Shown: one piece after another, positions 37,091 to 45,768 of the stretch
How the letters are laid out: each line of letters begins with the position of its first letter
How positions within the stretch are numbered: position 1 is the stretch's first letter
DNA from: Gallionella sp.
GTDB lineage: Bacteria; Pseudomonadota; Gammaproteobacteria; Burkholderiales; Gallionellaceae
Length of the DNA: 64,000 bases
NCBI GenBank assembly: GCA_030645535.1
Contig: JAUSNM010000055.1
Coordinates: 51,761-115,760 of the forward strand
Reading direction: 5' to 3'
The notes under the pieces: model-generated
Told to the model about the DNA's origin: nothing
Databases searched by the model: none
Seen by the model: only the letters and a program-made list of their open reading frames with translations
Translations under genes and position numbers: made by a program

Positions 37091-38254
37091 TTACAAGCCT
37101 GCATCTGCACGGAGTGCAGCTGCCTTATCTGTGTTTTCCCAAGTGAATTCCGGTTCTTCGCGGCCGAAGTGGCCGTAAGCAGCGGTCTTTTCATAGATAG
37201 GGCGCAGCAGGTCGAGCATCAGCACGATGCCTTTTGGACGCAAATCGAAATGGCGCAGTACCAGTTCGGTCAGCTTGTCATCGGAAATTTTTCCTGTGCC
37301 GTAGGTATCAACCATCACGCTGGTAGGCTTGGCAACGCCGATCGCGTAGGATACCTGCACCAGGCACTTGCTGGCCAGGCCTGCAGCGACGATGTTCTTG
37401 GCTACATAACGACCTGCATAAGCGGCAGAACGATCCACTTTGGATGGATCCTTGCCTGAAAAGGCGCCGCCGCCGTGAGGAGCCGCGCCGCCGTAGGTGT
37501 CCACGATGATCTTGCGCCCGGTCAGCCCGCAATCGCCTTGTGGTCCGCCGACTACGAAACGACCAGTCGGATTTACCAGGAAGTTGATGTTGCCCTTGAT
37601 GAATTCTTTTGGCAGCATCGGCATGATGATGTCTTCAATCGCGGCTTCACGAATCGCTTCCAGCGTCATTTCAGGTGCATGCTGTGTGGACAGCACGACG
37701 GTGTCGATGGAATGGGGTTTGCCATCAACATAGCGAATCGTGACTTGTGATTTTGCATCCGGACGTAACCACGGCAGGCGGCCGTCGTGGCGCAATTGTG
37801 CCTGGCGCTGCACTACTTGATGCGCTAAGTAAATTGCCAGCGGCATCAGGGTAGGCGTTTCATCGCACGCGTAACCGAACATCAGGCCTTGATCGCCTGC
37901 GCCCTGATTCAGAAAGTCGTCAGATGCGCGATCCACGCCTTGAGCGATGTCAGGACTTTGCTTGTCGTAAGCGACCAGTACCGCACAACCCTTGTAGTCG
38001 ATGCCGTATTCGGTATTGTCATAGCCGATGCGCTTGATGGTGTTGCGCGCTACCTGAATGTAGTCGACATTGGCAGTAGTGGTGATTTCACCCGCCAGAA
38101 CCACGAGCCCGGTGTTGGTCAGTGTTTCCGCAGCTACCCGCGCATACGGGTCTTGAGCTAGAATTGCATCCAGAATGGCATCGGAAATTTGATCTGAAAC
38201 CTTGTCCGGATGGCCTTCGGATACAGATTCGGATGTAAACAGAAATTCGCTCAT
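37091..38254 (-). CDS. metK: S-adenosylmethionine synthetase
   Basis: Makes SAM from methionine and [23 protein letters not shown] is the N-terminal signature, [12 protein letters not shown] and [19 protein letters not shown] the ATP/Mg and P-loop motifs. 387 residues. It stands before ahcY and metF on the same strand, so three steps of the methyl cycle are clustered. I see no SAM riboswitch in its leader (72 bases to the divergent acyltransferase gene). Confidence 0.97.
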   Translation of the reverse strand: MSEFLFTSESVSEGHPDKVSDQISDAILDAILAQDPYARVAAETLTNTGLVVLAGEITTTANVDYIQVARNTIKRIGYDNTEYGIDYKGCAVLVAYDKQSPDIAQGVDRASDDFLNQGAGDQGLMFGYACDETPTLMPLAIYLAHQVVQRQAQLRHDGRLPWLRPDAKSQVTIRYVDGKPHSIDTVVLSTQHAPEMTLEAIREAAIEDIIMPMLPKEFIKGNINFLVNPTGRFVVGGPQGDCGLTGRKIIVDTYGGAAPHGGGAFSGKDPSKVDRSAAYAGRYVAKNIVAAGLASKCLVQVSYAIGVAKPTSVMVDTYGTGKISDDKLTELVLRHFDLRPKGIVLMLDLLRPIYEKTAAYGHFGREEPEFTWENTDKAAALRADAGL

Positions 38255-38335
38255 GGTTGTCCGCTCGATTATCTAATTATGTTAAAAAGTGAAGCATTCT
38301 ATCAAATTCTGTAAAAGCAGGTAGCATTGCCACCC

Positions 38336-39214
38336 ATGACTACTTTTTTCTTCAAAATAATTTTTCGCCTGCTCTCATCGTTGCCGCTTTGCATTTTGCA
38401 TCGCATGGGCGCATTGCTCGGGCGGTTGACCTATGCGTTCTCCTCGCAGTATGCAGCGCGCATGCGGGAAAATTTGCAGCAGGCTGGTTTCTCATTGGAT
38501 GACGAGCAAGGTCGTCGGCTGCTGGCACAGAGCATAGCCGAAGCGGGCAAGGGGCTTATGGAGTTGCCATGGATATGGGGACGTCCTTACGACGAAGTGT
38601 TAGGCAGTGTGCTGGAGTGTCGGGGGATGCAACATTTTGAAGCAGCCCAGGCGTCTGGCAAGAGCATCATCTTTTTGACACCGCATCTGGGCTGCTTTGA
38701 AATCGCCGCGCTGTATATGGCACAGTATCTGCCGATCACCGTCCTGTATAGGCCGCCTCGTTTGAGCTGGCTGGAAGGGTTGATGCGCGCAGGTCGTGAG
38801 CGCGGTCAAGCCAGACTAGCCAAAGCGGATATAAGCGGCGTGCGACTGTTGTATAAGGCGCTCAAACGCGGTGAGGCCATTGGTTTGTTGCCCGATCAGG
38901 TTCCCAGTCAGGGCGAAGGTGAATGGGCGGAATTCTTTGGTCGTCCCGCATATACCATGACGCTGGTAGGAAGGCTGGCGCAAGCGAGTGGCGCGACGGT
39001 GTTGCTGGCCGCTGCCGAACGGCAAGCTCAGGGCCGCGGCTACGTTATTCGTTTGGAGCCATTGGATCTTGATTTTTCCTTGCCTGTCCCGCAGCAAATC
39101 AACACCGCATTGGAGCAAATGATACGCAAGTGTCCTGCGCAATATTTGTGGAGCTATAACCGCTACAAAGTTTCGCGCGGCGTACTGCCGCCCGACGCGG
39201 TTAAGGAGTCGTAA
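38336..39214 (+). CDS. Lysophospholipid/lipid A acyltransferase (LpxL/LpxM type), first copy
   Basis: Inner-membrane acyltransferase of 292 residues that adds secondary acyl chains to lipid A precursors. It has an N-terminal membrane anchor and then FLTPHLGCFEIAALY, whose H-x4-E is the catalytic motif, and GLLPDQVPSQGEGEWAEFFG. Start at ATG 38336; the frame opens at TTG 38327. Its stop shares one base with the ATG of the second copy. Acyl and position specificity cannot be told from sequence. Confidence 0.9.
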   Translation: MTTFFFKIIFRLLSSLPLCILHRMGALLGRLTYAFSSQYAARMRENLQQAGFSLDDEQGRRLLAQSIAEAGKGLMELPWIWGRPYDEVLGSVLECRGMQHFEAAQASGKSIIFLTPHLGCFEIAALYMAQYLPITVLYRPPRLSWLEGLMRAGRERGQARLAKADISGVRLLYKALKRGEAIGLLPDQVPSQGEGEWAEFFGRPAYTMTLVGRLAQASGATVLLAAAERQAQGRGYVIRLEPLDLDFSLPVPQQINTALEQMIRKCPAQYLWSYNRYKVSRGVLPPDAVKES

Positions 39215-40083
39215 TGCTGGTTCGGTTCGGCGTTTTCATTTTGTGGCTGATTCATTTTCTGCCGTTTCGCGTTATCGTCGCCATCGGCAATGGGGTGGGG
39301 GCGCTGCTCTATCTGGTGGCTGCCGATCGTCGCCGCGTGGGAGCCATTAATGTCAGGTTGTGTTTTCCTGATAAGAGTGACCAGGCGCGCCGCCAACTAT
39401 TGCGCGATCACTTCAAGATGTTTGCTCGCAGTCTCATCGAGCGCAGTGTTTTGTGGTGGGCCAGCGCAGAGCGCATCAGCAGCCTGATTCGCGTCGAGGG
39501 TGTCGAGCATTTTGACGCAATCAAGGGGCTGCCTGCCATTCTTCTTACGCCGCATTTTGTCGGGATGGACGTCGGAGGTCAGTGGATCGCGCAACATACC
39601 GACACAGTGTGCATGTATGCGAACCAGAAAAATATTTACCTGACCGAACTGCTCCTGAAGAAGCGCGCACGATTTCGTAATCAGCTCCTTTATTCACGGC
39701 AGCAGGGCTTGCGTCCCATCATCAAGGGGATGCGCGCAGGCATGCCTTTCATCTATCCGCCCGATCAGGATCAGGGGGTTAAGGATGGCGTATTTGTTCC
39801 GTTCTTCGGTGTGCCTGCGGCGACGATGACCTCGGTGTCGCGTATCGCGCAGATGACGGGCGCGAAAGTCGTGCCTGGCATCACCCGGGTGTTGCCGGGT
39901 GGAGAAGGTTATGTGCTGACCTTTTATCCCGCGTGGGAGAATTTTCCGAGCGGCAACGACGTTGCTGATGCGAGGCGCATGAACGAATTTATCGAGCAGC
40001 GCATACTGGAAATACCGGAGCAATATTTCTGGCTGCACAAGCGCTTCAAGACCAGGCCGGAAGGCGAAGAGAGATTTTATTAG
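39214..40083 (+). CDS. Lysophospholipid/lipid A acyltransferase (LpxL/LpxM type), second copy
   Basis: 289 residues, same family as its neighbour. LLTPHFVGMDVGGQW carries the catalytic H-x4-D. YPPDQDQGVKDGVFVPFFGV and EQYFWLHKRFKTRPEGEERF are the LpxL-like C-terminal motifs. The pair, overlapping by one base, probably adds two different secondary chains. The TAG stop is the first three bases of a heptamer array. Confidence 0.92.
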   Translation: MLVRFGVFILWLIHFLPFRVIVAIGNGVGALLYLVAADRRRVGAINVRLCFPDKSDQARRQLLRDHFKMFARSLIERSVLWWASAERISSLIRVEGVEHFDAIKGLPAILLTPHFVGMDVGGQWIAQHTDTVCMYANQKNIYLTELLLKKRARFRNQLLYSRQQGLRPIIKGMRAGMPFIYPPDQDQGVKDGVFVPFFGVPAATMTSVSRIAQMTGAKVVPGITRVLPGGEGYVLTFYPAWENFPSGNDVADARRMNEFIEQRILEIPEQYFWLHKRFKTRPEGEERFY

Positions 40084-40150
40084 CTTGTAGCTTGTAGCTT
40101 GTAGTCAGTAGTCAGTAGCCAGTCGTTGCTACCCGCTACGAGCTACCCGC
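40081..40150. repeat. Ten-unit heptanucleotide tandem array before ubiD
   Basis: Units in order: TAGCTTG three times, TAGTCAG twice, TAGCCAG, TCGTTGC, TACCCGC, TACGAGC, TACCCGC. All ten are contiguous in register. The array starts at the acyltransferase stop codon and ends 15 bases before the ubiD start. Confidence 0.9.
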
Positions 40151-40165
40151 TTTGAAGGGGAAGAA

Positions 40166-41629
40166 ATGAAATACCGCGATTTGCGCGACTTTATCGCGCA
40201 ACTGGAAAAAATCGGCGAACTCAAACGTGTCAGCCTGCCGGTTTCGACACATCTGGAAATGACCGAAATTTGCGACCGTGTGTTGCGCGCACAAGGTCCG
40301 GCTATTCTGTTCGAGAATCCGGCTGGGCACAATATGCCCGTGCTCGCCAACCTGTTCGGCACCCCGCGCCGTGTTGCGCTGGGGATGGGCGAAGAGTCGG
40401 TTATCGCGCTGCGTGAAGTGGGTAAGCTTCTCGCCTATCTCAAAGAGCCTGAGCCGCCCAAGGGGCTGAAGGATGCATGGGAAAAGTGGCCCGTGCTGAA
40501 GCAAGTGCTGAACATGTCGCCTAAAATATTGTCCAGCGCGCCCTGTCAGGATGTAGTTTGGGAAGGCATCGACGTGGATTTGAGCAAGTTGCCCATCCAG
40601 CACTGCTGGCCGGGTGATGTTGCGCCGCTGATTACATGGGGGCTGGTGGTCACGCGGGGACCTGACAAATCGCGTCAGAATCTCGGCGTCTATCGCCAGC
40701 AGGTCATAGCGCCGAACAAGGTCATCATGCGCTGGCTGGCACATCGCGGCGGTGCGCTTGATTTTCGCGATCATTGTCAGAAGTATCCCGGCGTGCCGTT
40801 CCCGGTTGCAGTGGTGATCGGTGCCGATCCCGCCACAATATTAGGTGCGGTCACACCCGTGCCGGATAGCCTGTCCGAATACCAGTTCGCCGGATTGCTG
40901 CGCGGCAGCAAGACGGAGCTGGTGAAATGTCTGGGCAGCGATTTGCAGGTCCCGGCCTCAAGTGAGATTGTGCTGGAAGGCGTGATTCATCCTGAGGAGG
41001 TCGCGTTGGAAGGGCCCTACGGCGACCATACCGGCTATTACAATGAGCAGGATAAATTCCCGGTGTTTACGATAGAGCGCATTACCATGCGCCGTGATGC
41101 TATTTATCATTCCACCTATACCGGCAAGCCGCCAGATGAGCCGGCGATGTTGGGCGTAGCGCTTAACGAAGTGTTCGTGCCTCTGCTGCAAAAGCAGTTT
41201 CCGGAAATCGTGGACTTTTATTTGCCGCCGGAGGGCTGTAGTTATCGCATGGCGATTGTGAGCATCAGGAAGCAATATGCCGGGCATGCCAAGCGCGTAA
41301 TGTTCGGCATCTGGTCCTATCTTCGGCAGTTCATGTACACAAAATTCATTATCGTCGTGGATGATGATATCGACATCCGCAACTGGCAGGAGGTGATCTG
41401 GGCGATTACCACCCGTGTCGATCCGGTTCGTGACACCTTGCTGGTCGAGAACACACCAATTGATTACCTCGATTTTGCCAGTCCGGTGTCTGGTCTCGGC
41501 GGCAAAATGGGGCTGGATGCGACTAACAAATGGCCGGGTGAGACGCAACGCGAATGGGGTACGCCGATTGTGATGGATGCGGCGGTGAAGTTGCGCGTGG
41601 ATGAAATGTGGAGCGAGTTGGGTCTGTAA
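40166..41629 (+). CDS. ubiD: 4-hydroxy-3-polyprenylbenzoate decarboxylase
   Basis: Prenylated-FMN decarboxylase of the ubiquinone pathway. [20 protein letters not shown] starts the family. [20 protein letters not shown] holds the Mn/prFMN-binding residues, [20 protein letters not shown] the catalytic Glu region, and [16 protein letters not shown] the C-terminal signature. 487 residues. UbiX, which makes the cofactor, is not in the window. Confidence 0.96.
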   Translation: MKYRDLRDFIAQLEKIGELKRVSLPVSTHLEMTEICDRVLRAQGPAILFENPAGHNMPVLANLFGTPRRVALGMGEESVIALREVGKLLAYLKEPEPPKGLKDAWEKWPVLKQVLNMSPKILSSAPCQDVVWEGIDVDLSKLPIQHCWPGDVAPLITWGLVVTRGPDKSRQNLGVYRQQVIAPNKVIMRWLAHRGGALDFRDHCQKYPGVPFPVAVVIGADPATILGAVTPVPDSLSEYQFAGLLRGSKTELVKCLGSDLQVPASSEIVLEGVIHPEEVALEGPYGDHTGYYNEQDKFPVFTIERITMRRDAIYHSTYTGKPPDEPAMLGVALNEVFVPLLQKQFPEIVDFYLPPEGCSYRMAIVSIRKQYAGHAKRVMFGIWSYLRQFMYTKFIIVVDDDIDIRNWQEVIWAITTRVDPVRDTLLVENTPIDYLDFASPVSGLGGKMGLDATNKWPGETQREWGTPIVMDAAVKLRVDEMWSELGL

Positions 41630-41637
41630 TGTGAAAT

Positions 41638-41669
41638 AAAAAAGCCGGAGATTTCTCCCCGGCTTTTTT
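41638..41669. terminator. Bidirectional terminator between ubiD and the beta-barrel gene
   Basis: AAAAAAGCCGG and CCGGCTTTTTT with AGA/TCT pairing inside. It has A and T runs on both sides and serves the two convergent genes. Confidence 0.93.
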
Positions 41670-41683
41670 GGCGTCAAGCTGGA

Positions 41684-42229
41684 TTAGAACTTGAACACGC
41701 CAGCCAACGAGTAAACGTTGCTGTTGTAGTTGCTTGTAGCGCCAGCGTTGACAACGGCTGCGGCGTAACGATCCCAGCCGAAGCGGATGCCGATGGCAGG
41801 AGTGACATTGTATACACCACCCAGACCGTAAGTGGCTGCATTACGCTTGGCGCCTGTAATGCCTGCTGGAGCAGACGAAGCGGTGCTCTTGGTGGTGGCA
41901 TAGCCCAGCTTACCGTACAGCGAGAAGGCATCAGACAGTGGCAGCGTGCCTACAGCGTTGATGCCATAGGTGTCAGCCTTGCCGGAAGCAGTAGTCGTAG
42001 CCCATTTGCCAGCGCCTGTAAAGAACGCTTCAGCGCCCCAGTTCTTGGTGAACTGATAACCACCCAGAATTCCGTAGACGGTGTCGTTGGATTTGGTCAG
42101 TGCGGCACCTGCAAATGCGTTGGTGCGTGCTTGTCCCAGTGTTACGCCGGCGTAGAAACCTTCATCAGCTGCGAAAGCAGGCGCAGCTGTGATAACAGAC
42201 AACAATGCAGCAATAGCGATTTTTTTCAT
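41684..42229 (-). CDS. Small outer-membrane beta-barrel protein
   Basis: 181 residues. The signal peptide MKKIAIAALLSVITAAPAFA is followed by ADEGFYAGVTLGQA, alternating hydrophobic strands, and the terminal aromatic strand VYSLAGVFKF with a C-terminal Phe, the BAM signal. Eight strands are likely, as in OmpA-like or OmpW/PagP-size porins. Ala/Thr-rich extracellular loops. Specific role unknown. Confidence 0.88.
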   Translation of the reverse strand: MKKIAIAALLSVITAAPAFAADEGFYAGVTLGQARTNAFAGAALTKSNDTVYGILGGYQFTKNWGAEAFFTGAGKWATTTASGKADTYGINAVGTLPLSDAFSLYGKLGYATTKSTASSAPAGITGAKRNAATYGLGGVYNVTPAIGIRFGWDRYAAAVVNAGATSNYNSNVYSLAGVFKF

Positions 42230-42538
42230 GATCTTATTCCTTATGGTTGATTTAAGGCGGCTTGCGTGCAGCAGGCAGCGAAGTTCATCCTATCGATGTG
42301 CGGCAGGTCAGGCAAGGACGTATAGGCAAATGTGTTGTAAAAAAACCACACTATAACCAGCCGTTAGTCACCGTCTTTCGGGTGCCCGGTCATAACCCGC
42401 CACTTGGCTGTCGCCTTTTGCGAGTCGGGCATAAAGCAACCCATCCCTGCGAAACCCGTTTGGCAGCCTGGTGGAATGGCTAGTGGTTTCATCAAAAGCG
42501 CTTCGGCTGGCGGCCCCGCAGAATGGTTAGCCGCTTCA
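42230..42538. other. Gene-free stretch with an imperfect direct repeat
   Basis: 309 bases between the beta-barrel gene's start and the dacB stop. I see no convincing ORF. AATGGCTAGTGGTTTCATC at 42475-42493 recurs as AATGGTTAGCCGCTTCATC at 42522-42540, 47 bases later, with the second copy running into the dacB stop codon. The 42230-42300 part must hold the promoter of the beta-barrel gene. No known riboswitch core was recognised. Confidence 0.5.
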
Positions 42539-44152
42539 TCAGTGCAATTTTTGTAGCCATTCAATCAGCGCGTCCTGTGCGGGCTGAGCGAATTTAGCGT
42601 TGGGGTGGTTGATGATAAATACGATGCTCCACTGCTTGCCACTTTTGGCATGTACATAACCCGCGATGGATTTCACGCCTTCCAGCGAGCCGGTCTTGAG
42701 ATGAGCGTGTCCTGCGATCTCGCTTCCTTTAAAACGTCCTTTTGTCGTGCCATCCATGCCCAATATCGGCAGCGATGCTTCCAGTTCGGCCGAGTACGGG
42801 CTGAGTGCCGCATTTTGTAGTATGTTGGACAGATGTTGCGCGCTGATGCGTTCTGTACGCGACAACCCGGCGCCATTTTCCAGAACCAGCTCGGGGAATT
42901 GCAGTTGTTTTTTCTCCAGCCATTGTCGTACGGCGGCCGAGCTGCGCGCGATGCCGGCGGTATTCTGATCAACTGTCCCTAATGTCAGGAACAGTTGCCG
43001 TGCCATGACGTTATTGCTGAATTTGTTGATATCGCGAATTGCTTCTGATAACGGGGGCGAGATGTGTGTAGAAAAGGCGGGCAGAGAATCCGGCGCATGG
43101 CCTGGCCGTACTTTGCCCCGAATTTGTCCGCCGAGCTCTTGCCATAATGCAGTGAACACGGCGAAAAAATATTCCTCAGGTGGCAAGGGTGAAAAGTAGT
43201 CCTGGGTTTCGCCGCACAGCGCCGGAATGATGCCTTCCAGCACGATCTTGTGGTCTTCCAGTCGTGATTGGTAGGCATCTTCGCCATTGCACGGCAAGCT
43301 GGCTGAGGTTGTAATCCGGTTGCTCAACTGGTATCCATATAGTTCAGGCTCCAGCAGTGCGGTGGTTTGCCCGCCAATAATATGAACTTCGCGGAGCGAT
43401 TCGTTCGTACCCTCTCCAGCAGGAATTAACGATTGCTTTTCTCGTTCGCTTCCTCGCCCGCTTGCGGGAGGGGGGGGCTCTGGGAGAGGGAAACGGGCGT
43501 GGCGGGTTTGCGAGTTATTGCCCCCGTGGGCAATATCCCTGCGAGAATCATCGGCATCATCAGGGGCGATATTCTTGCCATGCCCGTTCGGCAGCAGGCG
43601 CAGGTGCAAGGCATTGAAGTTGAGTAACAGCGCATTTGGCACGACGTTATAAGCACGGGCTGGCTTGTTGTCGAACACGGATGGATCGTTGCTATTATCT
43701 GTAAAAAAGCTACTATCCAGCACGATATCGCCTCGAATGTCGCGCAATCCGCGTTGTTTTAATTCGCGCAACCACAACCAGAAGGCCTCAATGGTCAGTT
43801 TGGGGTCGCCATACCCTTTAAAAATAACATTGCCATATAAAACGCCATCCACAAGCTCGCCATCAAGATAGGCCTCGGTCTTCCAGCGATATGCAGGTCC
43901 AAGTATTTCCAGGCCGGCGTAGGTGGTGAGCAGCTTCATGGTCGATGCCGGATTCACCGCCTGCGTTGCGTTGAGGCTGAGGAGCGGCAATGGTTTTCCC
44001 ACCTCGCGCACTTCGATGGCGACGGCATCAGTCGGGATACGTGCTCTGTGCAGTTCTTGCCGGACCGCTTCAGGCAGCGGTGCCGCCTGAACATTTAACG
44101 CAAATGCAAGCAACATGCCGGGAGCTGTCATGGAACGCAGTAAGGTTTTCAT
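42539..44152 (-). CDS. dacB: D-alanyl-D-alanine carboxypeptidase/endopeptidase (PBP4 type)
   Basis: Periplasmic low-molecular-weight PBP that trims or cleaves peptidoglycan peptides. Signal peptide to about residue 23. The catalytic motifs are STMK (Ser70, Lys73), SNN in FSNNVMARQLFL, and KTGS near the C-terminus. At 537 residues it is longer than the usual 460-500; about 37 residues around 219-255, including PPASGRG and IPAGEGTNESLRE, come from a palindromic repeat inserted in frame. It overlaps bioA by four bases. Confidence 0.93.
   Translation of the reverse strand: MKTLLRSMTAPGMLLAFALNVQAAPLPEAVRQELHRARIPTDAVAIEVREVGKPLPLLSLNATQAVNPASTMKLLTTYAGLEILGPAYRWKTEAYLDGELVDGVLYGNVIFKGYGDPKLTIEAFWLWLRELKQRGLRDIRGDIVLDSSFFTDNSNDPSVFDNKPARAYNVVPNALLLNFNALHLRLLPNGHGKNIAPDDADDSRRDIAHGGNNSQTRHARFPLPEPPPPASGRGSEREKQSLIPAGEGTNESLREVHIIGGQTTALLEPELYGYQLSNRITTSASLPCNGEDAYQSRLEDHKIVLEGIIPALCGETQDYFSPLPPEEYFFAVFTALWQELGGQIRGKVRPGHAPDSLPAFSTHISPPLSEAIRDINKFSNNVMARQLFLTLGTVDQNTAGIARSSAAVRQWLEKKQLQFPELVLENGAGLSRTERISAQHLSNILQNAALSPYSAELEASLPILGMDGTTKGRFKGSEIAGHAHLKTGSLEGVKSIAGYVHAKSGKQWSIVFIINHPNAKFAQPAQDALIEWLQKLH
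43389..43497 (-). repeat. CCCTCTCC-type palindromic repeat inserted in frame in dacB
   Basis: On the plus strand: GCGGAGCGATTCGTTCG, CCCTCTCC, a spacer, CGCCCGCTTGCGGGAGG, a run of eight G, and GGGAGAGGG. On the coding strand the tail is read GEGTNESLREV, as in the UbiH-family gene. Removing the block would restore normal PBP4 spacing before VHIIGGQT. Confidence 0.85.
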
Positions 44153-45477
44153 GTCAGCGCCCCGATGATGGTTTTTGTGCGCATGACCAGCAGCTGCATT
44201 TCCTCCTCAGAGATGATGTAAGGAGGCATGAAGTAAACCGTGTTGCCCATCGGGCGCAGCAGCAACCCGTGCTGCAAGCCGAGGCGGAAGCAGCGCTGTG
44301 CAAAATCTGCATGCGGCGACTGCACCTCGAATGCCCAGATCATGCCGGTGTTGCGCCAGTTCAGCACGTCAGGCAGATCTCGCAGCGATTGCGAGATACC
44401 ATTTAAATAGCCCGCCTTGTGGCGATTGGTCGCCAACACATCGTCCTGTGCAAAAATATCCAGCGTCGCCAGCGCGGCGCGGCAGGCCAGCGGATTTCCC
44501 GTATAGGAGTGCGAATGCAGAAAGCCGCGCGAAATCTGGTCTGCATAAAAGGCATGATAAATTGCGTCCGTTGTCATCACGATAGACAGGGGCAGGTAGC
44601 CGCCGGTGATGCCTTTGGATATGAGGAGGAAGTCGGGGGTGATGTCACCCTGTTCGCATGCAAACATCGTCCCTGTTCTTCCCATGCCGACCGCAATCTC
44701 ATCGGCAATCAGATGCACGCTGTATTTATCGCAAAGCTGGCGCGCTCGTTTCAGATAAATCGGGTGAAACATCGCCATGCCTGCAGCGCCCTGCACCATT
44801 GGTTCGATGATAAAGGCGGCAAGCTGTGCATGATATTGCTGCAGGTGAGATTCAAGCGTATCAGCGCAGCGCAGCGCGTAAGATTCTCCGGTCTCGCCGG
44901 CTTCAGCGTCGCGCCAGTCGGGGCTGATGACCGTTGCCTGTTGCCGGATCAGCGGACCGTAGGCATCGCGGAACAACGCGACATCGGTTACTGACAGCGC
45001 GCCCAGCGTTTCGCCGTGATAGCTGTTTTGCAGGCTGATGAATTGTGTCTTGTCGGGTTGTCCACTGTTCCGCCAGTAGTGCGCACTCATCTTGAGAGCG
45101 ATTTCGGTGGCCGATGCTCCGTCCGAACCGTAGAAACAGTGCCCGAGGCCAGGAGGTGCTAATTCGCGCAGCCGTTCAGAAAGTTCGATCACAGGTTCAT
45201 GGGTAAACCCGGCCAGCATCACGTGTTCCAGTTTTTCCAGTTGGTCGCGCAGTGCGGCGTTGATGCGCGGATTGCTGTGACCGAACAAATTTACCCACCA
45301 TGAGCTGACTGCGTCTAAATACTTGTGCCCGTCGTAGTCATAAAGCCATGCACCCTTGCCGCGCGCAATAGGCACCAGCGGAAAGGTTTCGTAATGTTTC
45401 ATCTGTGAACAGGGATGCCAGACAGCAGCCAGGCTGCGGCTGACCAGTTCGGAATTGGTGCGGGGGTGTTTTTGCAT
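44149..45477 (-). CDS. bioA: Adenosylmethionine-8-amino-7-oxononanoate aminotransferase
   Basis: PLP enzyme of biotin synthesis; transfers an amino group from SAM to KAPA to give DAPA. WHPCSQMKHYETFPLVPI is the substrate-side signature, followed by YDGHKYLDAVSSWWVNLFGH. ADEIAVGMGRTGTMFACE leads to the PLP lysine in LISKGITGGYLPLS. 442 residues from ATG 45477; the longer frame to 45573 is not conserved. No bioB, F, C or D lies nearby. It is transcribed into dacB. Confidence 0.95.
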   Translation of the reverse strand: MQKHPRTNSELVSRSLAAVWHPCSQMKHYETFPLVPIARGKGAWLYDYDGHKYLDAVSSWWVNLFGHSNPRINAALRDQLEKLEHVMLAGFTHEPVIELSERLRELAPPGLGHCFYGSDGASATEIALKMSAHYWRNSGQPDKTQFISLQNSYHGETLGALSVTDVALFRDAYGPLIRQQATVISPDWRDAEAGETGESYALRCADTLESHLQQYHAQLAAFIIEPMVQGAAGMAMFHPIYLKRARQLCDKYSVHLIADEIAVGMGRTGTMFACEQGDITPDFLLISKGITGGYLPLSIVMTTDAIYHAFYADQISRGFLHSHSYTGNPLACRAALATLDIFAQDDVLATNRHKAGYLNGISQSLRDLPDVLNWRNTGMIWAFEVQSPHADFAQRCFRLGLQHGLLLRPMGNTVYFMPPYIISEEEMQLLVMRTKTIIGALT

Positions 45478-45768
45478 CAGTGAATCATAGCGAATTTTGC
45501 GATCAAAATGCAGTGCTAAATTTTTTTGAGCCGTGAATCGATTGTCAGGCAGTGAAGCCTTGTATTCAGCCATCTGTAAAACGGCAAGTTCGGATGACTC
45601 GTGAGCCGTTGAAAAAAAGCGTTTTTTGACGATATCATTGTAATGATGATGGCTTTGCTTTGAGTATTAACCTATTTGTGGCATTCTTCGCTCCTTAAGT
45701 GTGCAAAATGCAGTTATTTATAACGCACTGATTTTTAAATTAAGTGCGACAGTTGGAGGATGGCAGCA
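45478..45768. other. Divergent intergenic region between bioA and the flavoprotein gene
   Basis: 291 bases, A/T-richer than its surroundings, with no convincing ORF. It must hold both divergent promoters. A GTTATTTATAACGCACTG stretch lies near 45713, about 50 bases before the flavoprotein gene. Nothing else recognised. Confidence 0.5.

Noticed and set aside
37020..38330. SAM riboswitch for metK
   Set aside because: The metK leader is only 72 bases to the divergent gene and contains no SAM-I, SAM-II or SAM/SAH core that I can recognise.
40081..40150. CRISPR-like array
   Set aside because: The units are seven bases long with no spacers, and there are no cas genes in the window.
42230..42538. 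c-di-GMP (GEMM) or other known riboswitch
   Set aside because: I compared the tandem-like motifs with the conserved GEMM core on both strands and did not find the ACGCAAAGC-type element.
42364..42564. 66-codon ORF on the minus strand after dacB
   Set aside because: No ribosome site and no recognisable composition. It starts inside the dacB 3' end and spans the direct repeats.
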